IMG/VR virus record: IMGVR_UViG_3300006853_000045
Coordinates: 1 to 31,546 of that record
Reading direction: 5' to 3' (one strand)
DNA length: 31,546 nt
Source: a virus
The translations under genes and the position numbers were made by a program. The notes beneath the pieces are model-generated. The model was not told where the DNA came from, searched no databases, and saw only the letters and a list, made by a program, of their open reading frames with translations. Positions within the stretch are counted from its first letter, which is position 1. Each line of letters begins with the position of its first letter. Shown here in pieces: positions 1-8,738 of the stretch.

Positions 1-1
1 G

Positions 2-595
2 AAGCCCGTTCGGCATCTGCTCGGCTTGCCGCTCAACGGGGCGGTTGTGCCGATGCTGGCGCCTTCTGGCTATGCCACGGCGCTGTTTATTGGCGATCCC
101 GTCATCAAGATCGCGGCCGGTTCGAATACCGCGGCGATCAAGCGTCCGGGCGTCGGTGAATTCGCCGTCGGCACGCTGCCGCAGATCAACAAGGCGACGG
201 CCGGTGCCACCAACCGCATCACCGGCGTCATCGTCGCCTTTGCAGCCAATCCGGACGCTCTCGGCACCATCCATGGGCCAGCCTCCACCGACCGCATCTG
301 CTTCGTCAACGTCGATCCCTACGTCGTCTGGGAAGTCCAGGCGGACGGCGCGATTCCGGCGGCCGACATGGGGCTGAACGCCAATCTCATCTTCACCCAG
401 TCCGGATCGACCGTCACGGGCCTTTCCGGCGTGGAGCTGAACTCAGCCACTCAGGCGGCGGACGCCACCTTCCAGCTGATCATTCAGCGCGCGGTCAACC
501 GCGTCGACAACGACACCACCCTCACGCGAGCCAAGGTCGAGGTGCTGATCAATCTGCACACCGAGCGCGGCATCTCGTCCGGCCTCGGCATCTAA
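2..595 (+). CDS. Virion protein upstream of major capsid protein (5' partial)
   Basis: The reading frame is open from the first bases of the window, so the true start lies to the left. A TTG at 26 is only an internal codon: the frame upstream reads KPVRHLLG, which fits the N-terminal pattern RPVRHL-x-G-NG...YATALFIGDPV that I recognise from phage proteins encoded just before the major capsid gene. The visible part is about 197 residues, rich in Ala, Thr and Val, with no cysteine cluster or membrane segment. It ends 12 nt before the capsid gene, whose RBS (AAGGGAGA) overlaps its stop. A capsid decoration or head-stabilising role is likely from position alone; no enzymatic motif is visible. Confidence 0.7.
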   Translation, partial: KPVRHLLGLPLNGAVVPMLAPSGYATALFIGDPVIKIAAGSNTAAIKRPGVGEFAVGTLPQINKATAGATNRITGVIVAFAANPDALGTIHGPASTDRICFVNVDPYVVWEVQADGAIPAADMGLNANLIFTQSGSTVTGLSGVELNSATQAADATFQLIIQRAVNRVDNDTTLTRAKVEVLINLHTERGISSGLGI

Positions 596-607
596 GGGAG
601 ATTTCCA

Positions 608-1519
608 ATGCCTGGAGTTATCACGACCGGCAATCACCCGAAGGCGCTCTGGGAAGGCATCCAGCGCTGGTGGGGCCGTGAATATGGACGCCACCCCAAG
701 TTTCATACCGAGATGTTCGAGATGAAGGGGTCGCAGAAATCCTATGAAGAGGATGTGGAGCTGACCGGCTTCGGGCTCGCGCCCGTGAAGCCGGAAGGCG
801 ACGGCATCTCCTTCGACTCGGAAAGCCAGGGCGGCGTCACGCGCTATACGCACGTCGCCTATGCGCTCGGCTATATCTGCACCTATGAAGAGCTGAAAGA
901 CGGTCTGTACGAGGTTGTCTCGCGCCGCCGGTCCACGGCCCTCGCCTTCTCCATGGAGACCACGCGCCAGATCGTCGCCGCGAACTTCTTCAATCGCGGC
1001 TTCAACAGCTCGTATACCTTCGGTGACGGCAAGGAAGCCTTCGCCACCGACCATCCGACCATGGACGGCACGCAGTCCAATGAGCTGAACCCGTCCGCGG
1101 ATTTCAGCGAGGCCTCGCTCGAAGACCTTCTCATCCAGATCATGGATGCGAAGAACTCCCGCGGCCTCAATATCGCGCTGCGCCCCACCGACTTGGCTAT
1201 CCCGAACAACCTCATGTTCGAGGCCATCCGGGTGCTGAAGTCGGAGTTCCAGAACGACACCGCCAACAATGCGGTGAACGCGGTGCGCACCGCCGGCCTG
1301 CTCGGCAAGGCGCCGATCGTCAATCCGTACTTTACGGATCCGGATGCCTGGTTCGTGCGCACCAACTGCCCCGCGGGCTGGACGTTCATCAACCGTGAGG
1401 ACACGTCCTTCGATCAGGACAACGAGTTCAACACGAAGAACGCCAAGGCTGCCAGCTACATGCGGTTCAGTGTCGGCCACACCGACTTCCGCGGCGGCTA
1501 CGCTTCGGCGGGCGCGTAA
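608..1519 (+). CDS. Major capsid protein
   Basis: A 303-aa protein beginning MPGVITTGNHPKALWEGI, an N-terminus I recognise from phage major head subunits of the gpT-like/HK97-fold kind. The next part (WWGREYGRHP, FEMKGSQKSYEEDVE) and the C-terminal region (VNPYFTDPDAWFVRTN, SVGHTDFRGGYASAGA) also fit this family. It would form the icosahedral shell. No protease or separate scaffold gene is visible in the window. The start is fixed by AAGGGAGA seven bases upstream of ATG. The preceding structural protein and following beta-helix and gp4/gp10 genes support the head assignment. Fold assignment is by family resemblance, not by structure. Confidence 0.85.
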   Translation: MPGVITTGNHPKALWEGIQRWWGREYGRHPKFHTEMFEMKGSQKSYEEDVELTGFGLAPVKPEGDGISFDSESQGGVTRYTHVAYALGYICTYEELKDGLYEVVSRRRSTALAFSMETTRQIVAANFFNRGFNSSYTFGDGKEAFATDHPTMDGTQSNELNPSADFSEASLEDLLIQIMDAKNSRGLNIALRPTDLAIPNNLMFEAIRVLKSEFQNDTANNAVNAVRTAGLLGKAPIVNPYFTDPDAWFVRTNCPAGWTFINREDTSFDQDNEFNTKNAKAASYMRFSVGHTDFRGGYASAGA

Positions 1520-1610
1520 GACTTCGGGGCGGTCTTCGGGCCGCCCCGCCTCCATCTCAACCATCACCTTCCTCAACCGGACCGCTCAGCGGTGATACGG
1601 GAGATTTTCC

Positions 1611-2588
1611 ATGCCCATTTCAAACTATCCGAACGGTTTCCCCGACGGCGTCAGCATCCGCGGCGTTCCCATCATCCAGACGCACCCCGGCAAGGTGTTC
1701 TGGGTCTCGAACGTTACGACCGGCCTGCTGCCGGGCCAGAAGGGCGGCTCCGACGCCAATAAGGGCACGTTCAACGCCCCTTTCTCGACCCTCGCGGGCG
1801 CGCTCGCCCAGTGCGTGGCAAACCGCGGCGACGTGGTGCTGATCAAGCCGGGCCATGCCGAGACAATCACCTCCGCGACCGCGCTGCTGTTCAATGTCGC
1901 CGGCGTGGCCATCATCGGCCTTGGCATCGGGACCAATCGCCCGACATTCACCTTCACGACCGCGAACACGGCCAAGATCCCGGTTTCCGCAGCGAACATC
2001 TCCGTTCAGAACTGCATCTTCGTCGGCAATTTCCTCTCCATTGCGACGTGCTTCCTTCTGACCACGGCGCCGGACTTCACCGTTGACCGCTGCGCGTTCC
2101 GCGACACCAGCGCCATTCTCGGCTTCCTGTCGATCGTCACGACGACGGTTTCCGTCAATGCCGACGGCTTGACCTTCACCAACAATGAGGTTCAGTCCGA
2201 CGCGACCACTACGCCTGGCCCCACGATCGTCATTGCCGGCACGATCGACCGCCTCACCATCGTGGGCAACACCATCACGCATTCCACGATCTCGAATAAC
2301 GTGGCGGCGCTTCTCGCCCATGGGGCGCTGGTCGTTTCGCATCTGCTCTGCACCGACAACACCGTGTATTCGGTCAACACCGATACGGCGACGGGCGGCT
2401 TGCTGATCACGACTTCCGCCACCACGGGGTCGGGGATCGTCGCCCGCAATCGGGTGCGGGCGCTGGACACTGCTGCTGCAATTCTCGTCACCGTGACAGC
2501 CGTGCAGTACGGCATGTTCGACAACACCTATTGCGACAGCGGCACGTTCACCTCCGCTTACCTGCTGCCCGCCGTCGGCGCCGACTAA
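1611..2588 (+). CDS. Beta-helix repeat protein of the head module
   Basis: A 325-aa protein with an N-terminal section (residues 1-60) ending in a GTFNAPFSTLAGAL motif, typical of the entry to right-handed parallel beta-helix proteins, then repeated Asn/Thr/Val-rich turns such as NISVQNCIFVGN, FTVDRCAFRDTS, LTFTNNEV and LTIVGNTI. No catalytic motif of pectate lyases is evident. It lies directly between the capsid gene and the head-completion genes rather than with the tailspike, suggesting a capsid-surface fibre or decoration protein; that is inference. RBS GGGAGA precedes the ATG. It could also be a second adhesin. Confidence 0.7.
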   Translation: MPISNYPNGFPDGVSIRGVPIIQTHPGKVFWVSNVTTGLLPGQKGGSDANKGTFNAPFSTLAGALAQCVANRGDVVLIKPGHAETITSATALLFNVAGVAIIGLGIGTNRPTFTFTTANTAKIPVSAANISVQNCIFVGNFLSIATCFLLTTAPDFTVDRCAFRDTSAILGFLSIVTTTVSVNADGLTFTNNEVQSDATTTPGPTIVIAGTIDRLTIVGNTITHSTISNNVAALLAHGALVVSHLLCTDNTVYSVNTDTATGGLLITTSATTGSGIVARNRVRALDTAAAILVTVTAVQYGMFDNTYCDSGTFTSAYLLPAVGAD

Positions 2589-2600
2589 GGGTAAGCCGCT

Positions 2601-2993
2601 ATGGCCAACACCATCACCAAAACCACGCTTAACGATGGGCCGCGCAATCTCATCATGCTCGTGTCCATCCTCGGCGATGGTTCAGGCGACGAAACCAACA
2701 CGCTGCTCGTCGACAGGTCGCTTTTCGTGCCCACCGATGGGCTGGAACTCGTCGTCGAGAGGATAGAGGGGGCTCAAGGTGATTTTCAGATCACCTTGAG
2801 CTTCGATGCCACGACTGATCTGGTTCTGGCCCGCCTGCCGAACCTCACTTGGTATGACCACGACTGGCGCGAGTTCGGCGGTTTGTCTTCCAACAAAGCC
2901 GGGGCCGGGTCGATCGGCGATATCCTGCTGACGACAAGCGGCCTCGGCTCGGGTGAGGTCGGCACGTTCTGCCTGCAGATGCGCAAGACCTGA
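2601..2993 (+). CDS. Hypothetical head-region structural protein
   Basis: A 130-aa protein I do not recognise by name. It has no membrane segment or cysteine motif. It alternates short beta-prone stretches (NLIMLVSILGDGSG, LELVVERIEGAQGDFQITLSF) and ends LGSGEVGTFCLQMRKT. The composition suggests a compact beta-sandwich, as in small head-decoration or virion surface proteins. The GGGTAAG before the ATG is a weak RBS. Its stop overlaps the start of the next gene by one base (TGATG), indicating translational coupling inside the head operon. Confidence 0.65.
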   Translation: MANTITKTTLNDGPRNLIMLVSILGDGSGDETNTLLVDRSLFVPTDGLELVVERIEGAQGDFQITLSFDATTDLVLARLPNLTWYDHDWREFGGLSSNKAGAGSIGDILLTTSGLGSGEVGTFCLQMRKT

Positions 2994-3307
2994 TGCCCAT
3001 CCGCAATACCTTCCGCTCTGGCGACTGGCTCTACGAGTGCCAGCGCTGCGGCTTCACGAAATATGCCTCGGAGATCAAGTTGGAGTGGACGGGCCTGCGT
3101 GTCTGTTCCTCCTGCTGGGAGCCCAGGCACCCCCAGGAATTCGTGCGCGGCAAGACGGATGACCAGACCGTGCCCTATGCCAATCCGGCGGGCGATCCGG
3201 TGTTCCTGCTGCCCAACGAGGTCAGCTACGACGGCGTCCTGGTGCTCGCCGAGGGCGGCGACAGCGTAGTTTCCCCGGACGGCTCTCCCGTGTTGTCGGA
3301 GTTCTGA
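2993..3307 (+). CDS. Small zinc-ribbon protein in head module
   Basis: A 104-aa protein with two CxxC pairs: C16/C19 (ECQRCGF) and C38/C41 (VCSSCWE), followed by H46. This is the usual layout of a treble-clef or zinc-ribbon knuckle. The second half is Asp/Pro/Val-rich (DPVFLLPNEVSYDG, VVSPDGSPVLSEF) and resembles a short beta-rich tail. It starts on the stop of the preceding gene and ends one base before the gp4-like gene. A structural minor head role fits the position; nucleic-acid binding cannot be excluded. Zinc binding is inferred from cysteine spacing only. Confidence 0.7.
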   Translation: MPIRNTFRSGDWLYECQRCGFTKYASEIKLEWTGLRVCSSCWEPRHPQEFVRGKTDDQTVPYANPAGDPVFLLPNEVSYDGVLVLAEGGDSVVSPDGSPVLSEF

Positions 3308-3308
3308 G

Positions 3309-3992
3309 ATGGCGCTGTCCGGTTCGGCCGATTTCTCCCTCAACGCCCGCGAGCTGATCACCAAGACGCTGCGCAAGCTGAATGTGCTGGGTCTGACCCA
3401 GGCACTGGATGCCGACGAAGCCGAAGACTGCCGCGTCGAGTTGAACATGATGCTCAAGGGCTGGCAGCGTTCGGGCCCGCATCTGTGGAAGAAGACCGAG
3501 GGCAGCGTCACGCTGACGAACGCCACGGCCTCCTACGATCTCACGGCCACGCTCAATCCTCTGCGCATCCTGTCCATGCGCTATCGCGACACCGCCGCGC
3601 GCGATCTGCCCATGCGGCTGTTCACGCGGGAGGATTATTTCGATCTGCCGCTGAAGACGTCTTCCGGCATCCCGACCCAGTATTATTTCGATCCCCAGCG
3701 CGGGGCACCCACGCTCTATGTCTGGCCGGTGAAGGCGACCATCACCACGGAAACCCTGCGCGTCACCTACCAGAAGCGCCTCGACGATATCGACGACCTC
3801 TCCAACGACATCGACATCCCGCAGGAGCACTTCGATGTGCTGGAATATGCCTTCGCCGAGCGGCTGCTCGACGAATACGGCATCGAGGGCGAGGTTGCCC
3901 AGCGCATCATGCTGCGCTCGCAGGCGCTCTTGCAGTCCGCCATGGACTGGGAGCGCGAGGACGACACCCTGTATCAGACGGACCGCCGCTGA
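3309..3992 (+). CDS. P22 gp4-like tail accessory / head-completion protein
   Basis: A 227-aa protein of the P22 tail accessory factor gp4 family (P22_Tail-4). The N-terminal helix (ARELITKTLRKLNVLG, then DADEAEDCRVELNMMLKGWQ) has the family pattern of an N-terminal amphipathic helix followed by a Leu-rich helix and W. The central section carries NPLRILSMRYRD and the C-terminus is helical with many Glu/Arg. In P22, gp4 binds below the portal ring and stabilises packaged DNA. The gene begins one base after the previous stop and ends with TGATG overlapping the gp10-like gene, the usual pairing of these two factors. P22 gp4 is smaller (about 166 aa). Confidence 0.8.
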   Translation: MALSGSADFSLNARELITKTLRKLNVLGLTQALDADEAEDCRVELNMMLKGWQRSGPHLWKKTEGSVTLTNATASYDLTATLNPLRILSMRYRDTAARDLPMRLFTREDYFDLPLKTSSGIPTQYYFDPQRGAPTLYVWPVKATITTETLRVTYQKRLDDIDDLSNDIDIPQEHFDVLEYAFAERLLDEYGIEGEVAQRIMLRSQALLQSAMDWEREDDTLYQTDRR

Positions 3993-5437
3993 TGCCCCCG
4001 CTGCCGCTGGTGCTGCCGGCCTCATCGACCATCGGCCGTGACGGCCAGGTCGCCAATGCCCGGCTGATCAACGGCTATCCGGAAGTGTCCGGCGACGATG
4101 GCAAATCGCAGTTCGCGCTCTACGGCGCGCCCGGACTGACGCGCTGGGATAGCGCCTCATATGCCGGGGCCGAGCGCGGCATGATCGAGCTGTCGGCGAA
4201 CGAGCTGATCGCGGTGCTGGGCAATCAGATCGTGTCCTATGATGCCGTCGGCGCGGACACGCTGCTGACCAACATCGTCGGCTCCGGCCGGGTGATCATG
4301 GCGCGCAACCGGGCCTCCCCGCCGCAGATCGGCATCGTCACCTCTGCCGGGCAGTACTACGTGCTGGAGGCCGGAGTTCTCACCCTCAATGCCGATACCG
4401 ATCTGCCGGCCCCCAACAGCATCGACTATCTGAAAGGCAAGTTCCTCTACGGCATCCCGGACGGGCGCATCTTCGCCTCCGCCACCGATGACGGCACCTC
4501 GATCAGCGCGCTTGCCTTCGATGTCGCGGATAGCAATGCAGACGGTCTCGTCCGCGTGTTCGTTAATGCCGGCTTCCTCTATGCATATGGCCCGAAATCG
4601 CTGGAGATCTGGCAGGCCGATCCCTCGCTCGCCGGGCAGCCTTTCCCGTTCTCACCCGTGCAGCAGGACATCGAATATGGGCTGAGCGGCGCGCACACCG
4701 TCGCCAAATTCGAGAAGGCGCTGATCTGGGTGGATCAGAACAACATCGTCCGTTACGGCCGCGACGGCTCGGCGGAGCGGGCCTCGACCCATGCCGTGGA
4801 GCGCTCGATCGAGGCGCTGACCGCGACGCAGAAAGCCGAGATGGTCGGCTCGGTCCACGCTTGGCAGGGCCATGAGACCTATACGCTGAAGGGCGCGAAC
4901 TTCACCTGGTGCCTGGACCTGCCGCTCGCCAAGAAAAGCGGCTTCGAGAAGGCATGGTACGAGCGCGAATCCTACGGCCTCGACCATTGGCGGGTGAATT
5001 CCTCCATCTTGTTCGCCGGGAAATACATCCTGGGCGATGAGGACGACGGCAAGCTCTATAGCCTCGACCCGGCTGCGCAGACCGAGAACGGCGCCGATCA
5101 TGTGCTGGAGATCCATTGCCCGCATTCGCACCGCTTCCCGGAACGGATGATCGTGGATGGCATCGAGATCGATCTGGTCTCCGGCGTCGGGCTGAACACC
5201 ACGGACGACTGGAACGCCGATCCTGAGATCATGGTGGATTTCTCCGAGGATGGCGGCAAGACGTTCCAGTGCGAGCGCCGGGCCAAGATCGGGCGCCAGG
5301 GCGAATACCGGCAGACGGTGCGGCTCAATCGCTGGGGGCGCTGCACGAAGAAGGGGCGCATCTGGCGCATTCGGGCGTCAGCGGCCGTGCTGAAGGCGAT
5401 CAACAGCGCTTCCGTGCATGCGAGGCCGACGCGGTAA
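3992..5437 (+). CDS. P22 gp10-like packaged-DNA stabilisation protein (tail hub)
   Basis: A 481-aa protein, close to P22 gp10 (472 aa). The open frame extends further upstream, but the ATG at 3992 overlaps the preceding stop (TGATG) and gives the family N-terminus with NARLINGYPE, so that start is chosen. Repeated WD/kelch-like segments follow (LYGAPGLTRWD, YLKGKFLYGI, FLYAYGPKSLEIW, FEKALIWVDQNNIVRYG). The C-terminal part ends VDFSEDGGKTFQ and GRIWRIRASA, typical of the family. gp10 closes the portal channel together with gp4 and carries the tail needle or tailspikes. Order gp4-gp10 is as in P22-like phages. Confidence 0.85.
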   Translation: MPPLPLVLPASSTIGRDGQVANARLINGYPEVSGDDGKSQFALYGAPGLTRWDSASYAGAERGMIELSANELIAVLGNQIVSYDAVGADTLLTNIVGSGRVIMARNRASPPQIGIVTSAGQYYVLEAGVLTLNADTDLPAPNSIDYLKGKFLYGIPDGRIFASATDDGTSISALAFDVADSNADGLVRVFVNAGFLYAYGPKSLEIWQADPSLAGQPFPFSPVQQDIEYGLSGAHTVAKFEKALIWVDQNNIVRYGRDGSAERASTHAVERSIEALTATQKAEMVGSVHAWQGHETYTLKGANFTWCLDLPLAKKSGFEKAWYERESYGLDHWRVNSSILFAGKYILGDEDDGKLYSLDPAAQTENGADHVLEIHCPHSHRFPERMIVDGIEIDLVSGVGLNTTDDWNADPEIMVDFSEDGGKTFQCERRAKIGRQGEYRQTVRLNRWGRCTKKGRIWRIRASAAVLKAINSASVHARPTR

Positions 5438-5694
5438 TGGCGCGCCTTCCTGACCGCGAATTGCCCGTCGTCGACAAGGCGACGGCGAAGATGGTGCTCG
5501 AATGGTTCGCCGCGCTCAGGCAGATCGTGAACGAGTTGCCGGCGGTTCGGGTCTTTGCGGGCGAGGGCGCGCCGACGCTCAGCGCGGCGAAGGGCTCGCT
5601 CTATAGCCGCCTCGATGGTTCGACGACCAACGACCGCCTCTACATCAACACCGATGGTGGCACCACGTGGACCGCCGTCATCACGGCAGCATGA
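5437..5694 (+). CDS. 85-aa virion protein with tail-type C-terminal motif
   Basis: The ATG at 5437 overlaps the TAA of the gp10-like gene (TAATG). The first half (ELPVVDKATAKMVLEWFAAL) is helical. The C-terminus, SLYSRLDGSTTNDRLYINTD followed by GGTTWTAVITAA, is a motif I know from short proteins and fibre ends of alphaproteobacterial phages. Function is unknown; between the tail hub and the tailspike it may serve as an adaptor or small fibre. There is no signal peptide or membrane segment. The following gene begins 11 nt later. Confidence 0.65.
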   Translation: MARLPDRELPVVDKATAKMVLEWFAALRQIVNELPAVRVFAGEGAPTLSAAKGSLYSRLDGSTTNDRLYINTDGGTTWTAVITAA

Positions 5695-5705
5695 GCTGAG
5701 ATCCC

Positions 5706-7970
5706 ATGGCAACCAGAACGCTTACCGATACCGCGACGGTTTCGTGGGATGAGGCCACGGCTGGCCAAGTCAAGGCAAATGTCGTCGATGGCTCTATCGC
5801 CACCGACAAGTTGGCTGATGACGCGACCACCAATGATAAACTGGCCGAAATGGTGCAGGCGACCATCAAAGGTCGCGCGGCGGCGGCTGGGACTGGCAAT
5901 CCGACTGACCTGACCGCTGCCCAGGTCGCCGCCATTCTCGGCTTCGGCGTGGGGTCAGGTAACGGGTTCATCGACCTCACGGAGATCGCCGCGCCCTCGA
6001 GCCCGGCATCAAATGTCGCGCGCGCCTATGCTGCCGATGATGGCGCAGGCGTCACCACGCTCGCGATGAAGGATGCGGCCGGCAACGTCGTACCGCTGTC
6101 ACATTTCCTGCAGGCGGGGACTGGAGCCACGACGCGCACACAGCACGGCAAGTTGCGCGACATCCTCAGCGTGAAGGATTTCGGCGCTGTCGGCGACAAC
6201 AACGGCACGCCCGGCAATGGCACGGACGACAGGGCCGCATTCAATGCCGCTTTTACTTATGCCGCCACCGTCGGTGCTCGGGTGCATATACCGGCGGGCA
6301 AGTATCGGATTTCCAACAGCATTTTTCTCACCGAGAACGCCGATGCATCATACTTCGACCCGAGAGCCTCAATCGTAGGCGATGGCGCCCGCTCCACCTA
6401 TCTCGTGTTCGACAATGGCAGTTTCGACGGCCTCACTGTTACTGGCACGAGCGCCAACAACTTCACTGCTGTCTCCGGGGCATCGCTCGAAGGCTTCACA
6501 CTCTACAAGACGGACGGCGCAGGCCGTGGCCTTGTTCTCATCGATCATGCGCATATCCGCACTGAGGATGTTTCCGCCGTCGCGTGGGAATATGGCGGCT
6601 ATTGCGGGGACGTTCAGGAAAGCCTGTTTGAGAACACAAACTTCTACTTCAACCTTTACGGCTTTCGCTCCGCACATGAAAACCTCACGCGACCGAACGT
6701 GCTCACCTTCATCGGCTGCACGATCGGCAACAGCCAGAACTGGGGTCTCGATGTCGAAAACGCCGCATCCCTGAATTACTACGGCGGCAGCATCGAATCG
6801 AATGGCGAGCTGGGAGCGGATTCAACTAAGTTTGGCGTGCGCGTCTTTTGGGATGAGTCGACTGACCCCGAAGGCAACCAGGCCGCGCTTTTCAGCGGCG
6901 TCTATTTCGAGCGCAACGCTGGCAAGGGCGACATCTACATCACGAATTCGTCCGCCTCGCCGCAGACCTATGCCGTTGTGGGTTGCAACTTCAACCGCGG
7001 CGAGGTGGGGTCGGGGACCGGGCTGTTCGGCACGAACTGCGTTCAGATCGAAACCTCGGGCGGCACCAAGAACACCCTATCGTTGATCGGCAACGGCTTT
7101 GGCGGTTTGCCGCGTTCTGGCGGGACGCCGTATGTCCCGAACGCCGCGCGACCCTATATCGGCATCGTCAATCCAACCCAGCCGCTTGCAATCGTGGATG
7201 TCGGAAACCGCTATACCGACAGCGTCGAAACTCCGGTGTGGAGCACGGGGGGCGGCATCAGCGTCGTGCGAACCGAGAGTGTTGCCGAAGCTCAGCACCT
7301 CATGTCGAACAATGCCGACGCCAACCCCGGACCATATAGCGTCCTGTTCAGGGATAGTGCGTCTCCCGCCGCTACGGATTTCGGCGGCGTGGTCGCCTTC
7401 GATTTTAGGAACAGCGCCGCCGCAAAGTTTCGCGGCGCCCAGATCGCCGCACGGATTATCGATCCGACATCCACCAGCGAAGACATCGAGACGGTTTTCT
7501 TCAACTATGTGGCTGGCACGCCTACCCAATCTATGGGCGTTGCGAACGGTTTAGCTGTCGGCAACGCGACCTATGACGGCACGGGGACCATTAAGGCCGA
7601 GAGTTCCATTAAGTCCGCAAGTGCAACGGCGGGCGTTGGATACGCAACAGGCGCCGGCGGCACGGTCACCCAGGCGACGAACAAAACGACCGGCGTCACG
7701 CTGAATAAGGTCTGCGGCCAGATCACGATGGCTGCGGGCACGATCAACGCCGGAGCTGAGGCAACCTTCGCCGTGACGAACAGCGCGGTAGGGACCACAG
7801 ATTGCGTCGTTGTCAATCATGACTCCGTGGGCACGTCGGGCGCCTACGGAGTATTCGCGCATAACATCGGCGCGGGATCGTTCAGCATCACCGTCACCAA
7901 CCTGTCGGCAGGGAATCTCGACGAACAGATCGTGCTCAACTTCGCGGTGATCAAGGCTGTGACGTCGTAA
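5706..7970 (+). CDS. Tailspike with pectate-lyase-type beta-helix
   Basis: A 754-aa protein. Residues 1-60 look like a virion anchor (DEATAGQVKANVVDGSIATD). Residues 155-180 carry SVKDFGAVGD...GTDDRAAFNAAF, the classical entry into the pectate-lyase superfamily beta-helix of phage tailspikes, followed by many short beta turns. The last 112 residues, from GYATGAGGTVTQATNK to VLNFAVIKAV, form a C-terminal domain I recognise from many otherwise unrelated tail fibres, probably for trimerisation. It would bind and perhaps cleave host surface polysaccharide. Its middle part appears less GC-biased than the capsid genes, as expected for frequently exchanged receptor-binding modules. Its end overlaps a minus-strand gene by 20 nt. 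Confidence 0.87.
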   Translation: MATRTLTDTATVSWDEATAGQVKANVVDGSIATDKLADDATTNDKLAEMVQATIKGRAAAAGTGNPTDLTAAQVAAILGFGVGSGNGFIDLTEIAAPSSPASNVARAYAADDGAGVTTLAMKDAAGNVVPLSHFLQAGTGATTRTQHGKLRDILSVKDFGAVGDNNGTPGNGTDDRAAFNAAFTYAATVGARVHIPAGKYRISNSIFLTENADASYFDPRASIVGDGARSTYLVFDNGSFDGLTVTGTSANNFTAVSGASLEGFTLYKTDGAGRGLVLIDHAHIRTEDVSAVAWEYGGYCGDVQESLFENTNFYFNLYGFRSAHENLTRPNVLTFIGCTIGNSQNWGLDVENAASLNYYGGSIESNGELGADSTKFGVRVFWDESTDPEGNQAALFSGVYFERNAGKGDIYITNSSASPQTYAVVGCNFNRGEVGSGTGLFGTNCVQIETSGGTKNTLSLIGNGFGGLPRSGGTPYVPNAARPYIGIVNPTQPLAIVDVGNRYTDSVETPVWSTGGGISVVRTESVAEAQHLMSNNADANPGPYSVLFRDSASPAATDFGGVVAFDFRNSAAAKFRGAQIAARIIDPTSTSEDIETVFFNYVAGTPTQSMGVANGLAVGNATYDGTGTIKAESSIKSASATAGVGYATGAGGTVTQATNKTTGVTLNKVCGQITMAAGTINAGAEATFAVTNSAVGTTDCVVVNHDSVGTSGAYGVFAHNIGAGSFSITVTNLSAGNLDEQIVLNFAVIKAVTS

Positions 7971-8148
7971 TCTTGTGACCGTAAAGCTTCGGGTTCGCCG
8001 CTCTAGGATGAGTGTGGATAGCATCCTCAATTTTCATCCGTTGCCGCTTCGCCTCCCAAGCGGCAACCGTAACGGCGAAAGCATAGAGTGCGGCGCCACA
8101 GAACAGTCCGACAAAGAAACCTCCGAAAGCCACATAGAAAACCAGCAT
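7951..8148 (-). CDS. Small single-pass membrane protein (antisense insert)
   Basis: A 65-aa protein read against the virion genes. The ATG at 8148 is preferred because GAGGG lies eight bases upstream, whereas earlier in-frame starts lack an RBS. Residues 1-31 (MLVFYVAFGGFFVGLFCGAA and onward) form one strongly hydrophobic segment; the remainder is basic and polar (EAKRQRMKIED, ANPKLYGHK), probably cytoplasmic. The 3' end overlaps the tailspike by 20 nt. Function is unknown. A moron or exclusion factor is possible. It could be a chance frame, but the hydrophobic profile plus RBS argue against that. Confidence 0.5.
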   Translation of the reverse strand: MLVFYVAFGGFFVGLFCGAALYAFAVTVAAWEAKRQRMKIEDAIHTHPRAANPKLYGHKITTSQP

Positions 8149-8293
8149 TTCGTTTGCCCTCAATATCGAGATGCGAAGTATCTCCATGAATAAAGTGAAT
8201 AGCTGGAGCTGAGTGCGGCGTCCATGACCAAAATTACAGATTTCGCCGCAATCCAGCAACAATCATGACGCATTCGGCAACGCCGCCGTCCTT

Positions 8294-8725
8294 ATGATCC
8301 GTCCCGCCACGCGCGCCGATATCCCGGACATCGTGGACCTCGGCGTGAGGCATTTGCGGGACAGCCATTACGCCGAGTTCGTCGAGCCTGACCGCGCCCA
8401 TATGGCGGCCTTCGCGCGCATGCTGATCGAGGCGCCCTGCGCCCTGCTGCTGGTCGCGGAGAAGGATGGCCGCCTCATCGGAACCATCGGCATGATGGCG
8501 ACGCCGCATCCGTATTCCGGCCAGTCGGTCCTGTCGGAGATGTTCTGGTATGTCGCCCCGGAAGCGCGGGGGAGCGGCGTCCGTCTCTTGAAAGCCGTTG
8601 AGGCCTGGGGCCGCGAGATCGGCGCCCGTCATATCATCATGATTGCCCCGGACAGCCGGGTTTCCTCGTTCTTCCAGCGCCTGGGCTACGCCCGCCTGGA
8701 GGAGCAGTTCATCAAGGCTCTGTAG
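8294..8725 (+). CDS. GNAT-family N-acetyltransferase
   Basis: A 143-aa protein, full length for a single GNAT domain. Residues 1-20 (MIRPATRADIPDIVDLGVRH) are the usual N-terminal strand-helix. Strands beta2-beta4 include LLLVAEKDGRLIGTIGMM. The acetyl-CoA binding motif A is WYVAPEARGSGVRLLKAVE (about residues 85-103) with the R-G-S-G pyrophosphate loop. The C-terminal SSFFQRLGYARLEEQFIKAL fits motif B. The acceptor substrate is unknown. It is set between tailspike and ejection genes, where such enzymes recur in podoviruses; it may modify a virion or host protein. No clear RBS precedes the ATG. Confidence 0.85.
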   Translation: MIRPATRADIPDIVDLGVRHLRDSHYAEFVEPDRAHMAAFARMLIEAPCALLLVAEKDGRLIGTIGMMATPHPYSGQSVLSEMFWYVAPEARGSGVRLLKAVEAWGREIGARHIIMIAPDSRVSSFFQRLGYARLEEQFIKAL

Positions 8726-8738
8726 GGAATCTCCATCC

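Noticed and set aside
443-1576. Long minus-strand frame (377 codons) opposite the capsid gene
   Set aside because: It is the antisense of the major capsid gene, Arg/Val/Gly/His-rich without recognisable domains; high GC creates such long shadows.
3485-3991. Upstream extension of the gp10-like gene (650-codon frame)
   Set aside because: The extension lies wholly inside the gp4-like gene in another frame; the ATG at 3992 gives the family-length protein and a coupled start.
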